Origin: JANXSF01 sp031394025
GTDB taxonomy: Bacteria; Acidobacteriota; Terriglobia; Bryobacterales; Bryobacteraceae
Reading direction: 5' to 3'
Length of the DNA: 52,673 nucleotides
NCBI GenBank assembly: GCA_031394025.1
Contig: JANMWO010000516.1
Coordinates: forward strand, 1 to 52,673
How positions within the stretch are numbered: position 1 is the stretch's first letter; the number at the start of each line of letters is the position of its first letter. Below the pieces are notes generated by a model, which was given only the letters and a program-made list of their open reading frames with translations, searched no databases and had not been told where the DNA came from. Made by a program: the position numbers and the translations under genes. Shown piece by piece: positions 50,156 through 52,673 of the stretch.

Positions 50156-52240
50156 ATGCCTAGACTAGTCCCACTTGAAAGAATGCGTAACATCGGCATC
50201 ATGGCCCACATTGATGCCGGCAAAACTACGACTACGGAGCGTATCCTCTATTACACCGGTCGCACTTACAAGATCGGTGAGGTTCATGAAGGCACGGCCA
50301 CCATGGACTGGATGGAGCAGGAACAGGAACGCGGCATTACGATTACATCAGCCGCCACCACCTGCCAATGGAACGACGTTGTCATCAATATTATTGACAC
50401 TCCCGGCCACGTGGATTTCACGGCTGAAGTGGAGCGTTCCCTGCGTGTTCTGGATGGTTCGGTAGCAGTATTTGACGCTGTGGCTGGTGTGCAGCCGCAA
50501 TCGGAAACAGTTTGGAGACAAGCTGACAAATATCGTGTTCCGCGCATCTGCTTTATCAACAAAATGGATCGCGTCGGCGCGGATTTTTACCGCTCCGTAC
50601 AAACCATCGTAGACCGCTTGAAGTGCAGCCCGGTGGCATTGCAGATTCCGGTTGGCGCGGCAGAAAACTTTAAAGGCGTTGTCGATTTAATCACCATGAC
50701 GGCGCGCATTTGGCGCGACGAATCGTTGGGCGCGTTATTTGACGATGGACCCATTCCGGAAGACTTGCAAGAGTTAGCCGATGAGTATCGCGATAAGTTA
50801 GTGGAACGCATTTCCGAAACTGATGATGCATTAATGCACAAGTATTTGGAAGGTGAAGTTCCTACGCAAGTGGAATTGAAGGCTGCCTTACGCAAGGCTG
50901 TCATCACCCAAAAGATTTTCCCGGTAATTTGTGGTTCGGCGTTTAAGAACAAAGGCGTGCAGAACATGCTTGACGCCGTTGTGGATTACCTGCCTTCTCC
51001 GCTGGACATTCCAGCGATCAAGGGTTGTTCAGTAGACGATCCGGAAGTGGAAGTGATCCGTCACGCCGATGACAACGAGCCATTTTCGGCCCTCATCTTT
51101 AAGATCATGACCGATCCGTTTGTGGGTCAGCTTTCCTTCATTCGTGTCTATTCGGGCAAGTTGAACTCCGGCGAATCCGTTTACAACGTAGCCAAAGGGC
51201 GTCGCGAACGCATTGGACGTCTGGTTAAAATGCACGCCAACAAGCGTGAGGAAATTCAGGACATCATGGCTGGCGATATTTGCGCCGCTGTGGGTTTGAA
51301 AGCGGCTATGACTGGGGATACGATTTGCGATGAAAAATCGCCTGTCGTCCTGGAAGCCATCGATTTCCCAACCCCTGTTGTTCAATTAGCGATCGAGCCC
51401 AAGTCCAAGCCTGACCAGGAAAAGCTGGGTATGGCCATTGCCAAACTGGTGCAGGAAGATCCTACATTAAAGGTATCCACCGATCAGGAAACAGGTCAGA
51501 CGATTCTTGCCGGTATGGGCGAGTTGCATCTGGAAATTATTGTAGAACGCATGCGACGCGAATTCGGCGTTGAAGCGAACGTCGGCAAGCCCCAGGTGGC
51601 CTATCGTGAAACCATCCGTAACAAGGCGGAAGGCGAAGGTCGGTTCGTGCGGCAATCCGGTGGTAAGGGTCAATACGGTCATTGCAAGATTCGCATTGAA
51701 CCGTTGGAAGAAGGTTCCGGTTTTGTGTTTGTCAACGGAACAGTCGGCGGCACCATCCCCAAGGAATACATTCCTGCCATTCAAAAGGGCATGATTGAAG
51801 CTTTGGAAGGCGGAATTCTGGCTGGCTTCCCCATGTCTGATTTGAAGTGCACGGTATACGACGGCAGCTATCATGATGTGGATTCGTCGGAAATGGCGTT
51901 TAAGATCGCTGGTTCGATGGCCATTAAAGAAGTGTCGCGCAAGGCCAAGCCAGTGTTGCTTGAGCCGGTGATGAAAGTAGAAGTGGTGGTTCCAGACGAA
52001 TACATGGGTCCGGTGAACGGCGATTTGATTTCGCGCCGTGGCCGCTTGGAAGGTATGGAAATGATGGGCAGCACCCAGGTGATTAAGTCAATGGTGCCGC
52101 TGGGCGAAATGTTCGGTTACGCTAACGAATTGCGATCCCGCACTCAGGGTCGTGGCGGATTCACGATGCACTTTGGTCGTTATGAAGAAGTTCCCGCCAA
52201 TTTGGCAGCCGATATCATCGCAAAATCGCAGGGTAAGTAG
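50156..52240 (+). CDS. fusA: translation elongation factor G
   Basis: 694 residues, the length of bacterial EF-G. G-domain motifs: AHIDAGKTTTTERIL (G1), RGITI (G2), DTPGHVDF (G3), NKMD (G4), SAFKNKG (G5). Domains II to V follow to the C-terminus (GRGGFTMHFGRYEEVP). It drives ribosomal translocation with GTP. It starts 20 bases after rpsG, as in other str operons. Confidence 0.98.
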   Translation: MPRLVPLERMRNIGIMAHIDAGKTTTTERILYYTGRTYKIGEVHEGTATMDWMEQEQERGITITSAATTCQWNDVVINIIDTPGHVDFTAEVERSLRVLDGSVAVFDAVAGVQPQSETVWRQADKYRVPRICFINKMDRVGADFYRSVQTIVDRLKCSPVALQIPVGAAENFKGVVDLITMTARIWRDESLGALFDDGPIPEDLQELADEYRDKLVERISETDDALMHKYLEGEVPTQVELKAALRKAVITQKIFPVICGSAFKNKGVQNMLDAVVDYLPSPLDIPAIKGCSVDDPEVEVIRHADDNEPFSALIFKIMTDPFVGQLSFIRVYSGKLNSGESVYNVAKGRRERIGRLVKMHANKREEIQDIMAGDICAAVGLKAAMTGDTICDEKSPVVLEAIDFPTPVVQLAIEPKSKPDQEKLGMAIAKLVQEDPTLKVSTDQETGQTILAGMGELHLEIIVERMRREFGVEANVGKPQVAYRETIRNKAEGEGRFVRQSGGKGQYGHCKIRIEPLEEGSGFVFVNGTVGGTIPKEYIPAIQKGMIEALEGGILAGFPMSDLKCTVYDGSYHDVDSSEMAFKIAGSMAIKEVSRKAKPVLLEPVMKVEVVVPDEYMGPVNGDLISRRGRLEGMEMMGSTQVIKSMVPLGEMFGYANELRSRTQGRGGFTMHFGRYEEVPANLAADIIAKSQGK

Positions 52241-52297
52241 TTACAAAAGTTTCAATAAACGGTAAGCAAGTTAGTATCCACGAAGGAGACCTGGCAC

Positions 52298-52673
52298 ATG
52301 GCAAAAGAAAAATTTGATCGATCCAAACCGCACGTAAACATCGGCACCATCGGCCACATTGATCACGGCAAGACCACGCTGACGGCGGCGATCACCAAGA
52401 CGCTGTCCAAGCATAACCCGAAGAACACCTTCCGCAGTTTCGATTCCATCGATAACGCGCCGGAAGAAAAGGCTCGTGGTATCACGATTGCCGCTTCCCA
52501 CGTGGAATATGAAACAGCGAACCGACATTACGCACACGTCGATTGCCCAGGCCACGCTGATTACATCAAGAACATGATCACCGGTGCAGCGCAAATGGAC
52601 GGCGCGATTCTGGTTGTGGCGGCCACCGATGGCCCCATGCCGCAGACTCGCGAACATATCCTGCTGGCTCGCC
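52298..52673 (+). CDS. tuf: elongation factor Tu (3' end beyond the window)
   Basis: The first 125 codons are present; the window ends inside the gene. GHIDHGKTTLT (G1), ARGITI (G2) and VDCPGHADYIKNM (G3) are visible. Ribosome-binding site GAAGGAG at 52282-52288. It is the last gene of the visible str operon. EF-Tu delivers aminoacyl-tRNA to the ribosome. Confidence 0.97.
   Translation, partial: MAKEKFDRSKPHVNIGTIGHIDHGKTTLTAAITKTLSKHNPKNTFRSFDSIDNAPEEKARGITIAASHVEYETANRHYAHVDCPGHADYIKNMITGAAQMDGAILVVAATDGPMPQTREHILLAR

Overview
The window looks like chromosomal DNA of a free-living Gram-negative bacterium, most likely an acidobacterium of the Bryobacter/Solibacter type. That placement is inference. 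It rests on moderate GC, dispersed modular palindromic repeats, a PE-LIG-POL DNA ligase D, secreted M14 peptidases, and RND/TolC and BamD-type envelope genes. I see no rRNA, tRNA, CRISPR array, prophage or intact insertion sequence.

Layout. 122-5033 (minus) is a compact six-gene housekeeping operon: rsmB, rpe, a BamD-like lipoprotein, a lone receiver-domain protein, YajQ and an alpha/beta hydrolase. 5.1-8.6 kb holds a secreted M14 peptidase between large palindromic repeats. 8.6-12 kb is a small accessory patch: an orphan protein, DUF503, a HigB/HigA-like toxin-antitoxin pair with a DUF3467 third gene, a secreted orphan and a decayed reading frame. recA follows with its own promoter and terminator-like hairpin. 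13.5-18.6 kb (plus) is a seven-gene envelope operon: Cys-rich protein, beta-barrel, FMN-binding-like protein, anchored OB-fold-like protein, FtsX-type permease, LolD-type ATPase and a His/Met-rich periplasmic protein. It is probably an export system for a metal or lipoprotein cargo. 18.6-25.4 kb has a TlpA-like thioredoxin, a sugar isomerase, ligD (no Ku gene nearby) and a membrane spermidine-synthase-like protein.

25.6-46.4 kb is one uninterrupted minus-strand block of 17 genes. In transcription order it is RND adaptor, RND pump, TolC, porin, PiT phosphate transporter, a seven-gene module, then pstS-pstC-pstA-pstB-phoU. The seven-gene module (37609 to 30037) is the most interesting part of the window. 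It contains a cytosolic coiled-coil protein, PspA/IM30, a membrane-anchored substrate-binding protein fused to an OmpA peptidoglycan-binding domain, a NitT/TauT-type permease, its ATPase, a membrane coiled-coil protein and a two-part AAA+ ATPase. Short gaps and overlaps suggest one unit. Its position between two phosphate transporters suggests an envelope-integrity or solute-sensing complex linked to phosphate.

Divergent from the RND operon is a NarL-type two-component pair. A noncoding stretch follows with a repeat, a probable relic of a group II intron 3' end, and a near-consensus promoter for the str operon (rpsL, rpsG, fusA, tuf; tuf is cut by the window end).
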